Notes under the pieces: model-generated
The model's database searches: none
Told to the model about the DNA's origin: nothing
The model's input: the letters and a program-made list of their open reading frames with translations, nothing else
Position numbers and translations under genes: made by a program
Assembly: GCA_022600315.1 (NCBI GenBank)
Contig: JAHZKQ010000278.1
Coordinates: forward strand, 1-6,985
DNA from: Gammaproteobacteria bacterium
Lineage (GTDB): Bacteria > Pseudomonadota > Gammaproteobacteria > Coxiellales > Coxiellaceae
Reading direction: 5' to 3'
Length of the DNA stretch: 6,985 nt
In this document: piece after piece, positions 6,815-6,985 of the stretch
Numbering within the stretch: position 1 is the first letter of the stretch
Layout: the number at the start of each line of letters is the position of its first letter

Positions 6815-6861
6815 ACCTTTTTATTTCCCTTTGATTTTCATTTTTTGATTTTTAAAAACCT

Positions 6862-6985
6862 TTAAAAATTTGGAATTAATCCCAAAGAAGACTTACCATG
6901 ATAGCTTGGAAAATGACCCGATATTTGCTCGCTAAAGCGCGCTAAACCCTTTGCCGCCACACTTTCTTCAGATACCCGGTACGCA
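6862..6985 (-). CDS. 3' end of an operon gene, TrbJ/VirB5 by position (partial)
   Basis: The minus-strand frame is open from the right edge to a TAA at 6862-6864, giving 40 C-terminal residues. They contain VAAKGLARFSEQISGHFPSY and end in GLIPNF. The fragment is too short to assign by itself. In Ti- and RP4-like trb clusters the gene before trbL (ignoring the small trbK) is trbJ, the VirB5-like minor pilus protein. TrbJ proteins often end in a Gly/Tyr-rich tail closing with a Phe, loosely like this one. TrbJ is therefore the best guess, by context, but an unrelated gene is possible. Confidence 0.5.
   Translation of the reverse strand, partial: AYRVSEESVAAKGLARFSEQISGHFPSYHGKSSLGLIPNF

Noticed and set aside
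6595..6834. Plus-strand 79-residue frame over the trbL start
   Set aside because: It is antisense to the first helices of TrbL and shows no family resemblance.

Overview
The window looks like part of an AT-rich gammaproteobacterial genome. The protein styles (an ArcB/BarA-like hybrid kinase, an orphan cytosolic-looking protein, a P-type conjugation cluster) would fit the Legionellales or a similar intracellular lineage. That placement is inference: no taxonomic marker gene is present.

Left part, plus strand (1-2317). The window opens inside a hybrid sensor kinase whose sensor and phospho-accepting histidine region lie off the left edge. The visible part runs ATPase domain, then receiver domain, then histidine phosphotransfer (Hpt) domain, with the key residues intact. 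After a 64-base gap holding a short inverted repeat, a 7-base tandem repeat and a good Shine-Dalgarno site comes an intact 288-residue gene that I cannot assign to any family.

Right part, minus strand (6985 down to 2341). This is a compact, co-directional block for the mating-pair-formation machine of a P-type (Trb/VirB-like) type IV secretion system. In transcription order it holds the 3' end of an unassigned gene (TrbJ/VirB5 by position), trbL (VirB6-like inner-membrane channel), a 179-residue membrane protein I do not recognise, trbF (VirB8-like), trbG (VirB9-like) and trbI (VirB10-like). Gaps are 47, 19, -11 (overlap), 15 and 5 bases, so this is almost certainly one operon whose promoter lies beyond the right edge. 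The order J-L-F-G-I follows the classical Ti/RP4-like trb order. However, trbK and trbH are missing, TrbG carries its own lipobox, and an extra membrane gene sits between trbL and trbF.

Together TrbF, TrbG and TrbI would form the bridge and envelope-spanning core, and TrbL the inner-membrane channel. The ATPases, pilin, relaxase and coupling protein are not in view, so whether the element transfers DNA or protein cannot be decided here. The two halves converge with only 23 bases between them and no recognisable terminator. This may be the edge of an integrated conjugative element or a cargo region. There is no gene-free stretch longer than 300 bases, and I saw no tRNA, rRNA, CRISPR array, insertion sequence or riboswitch.
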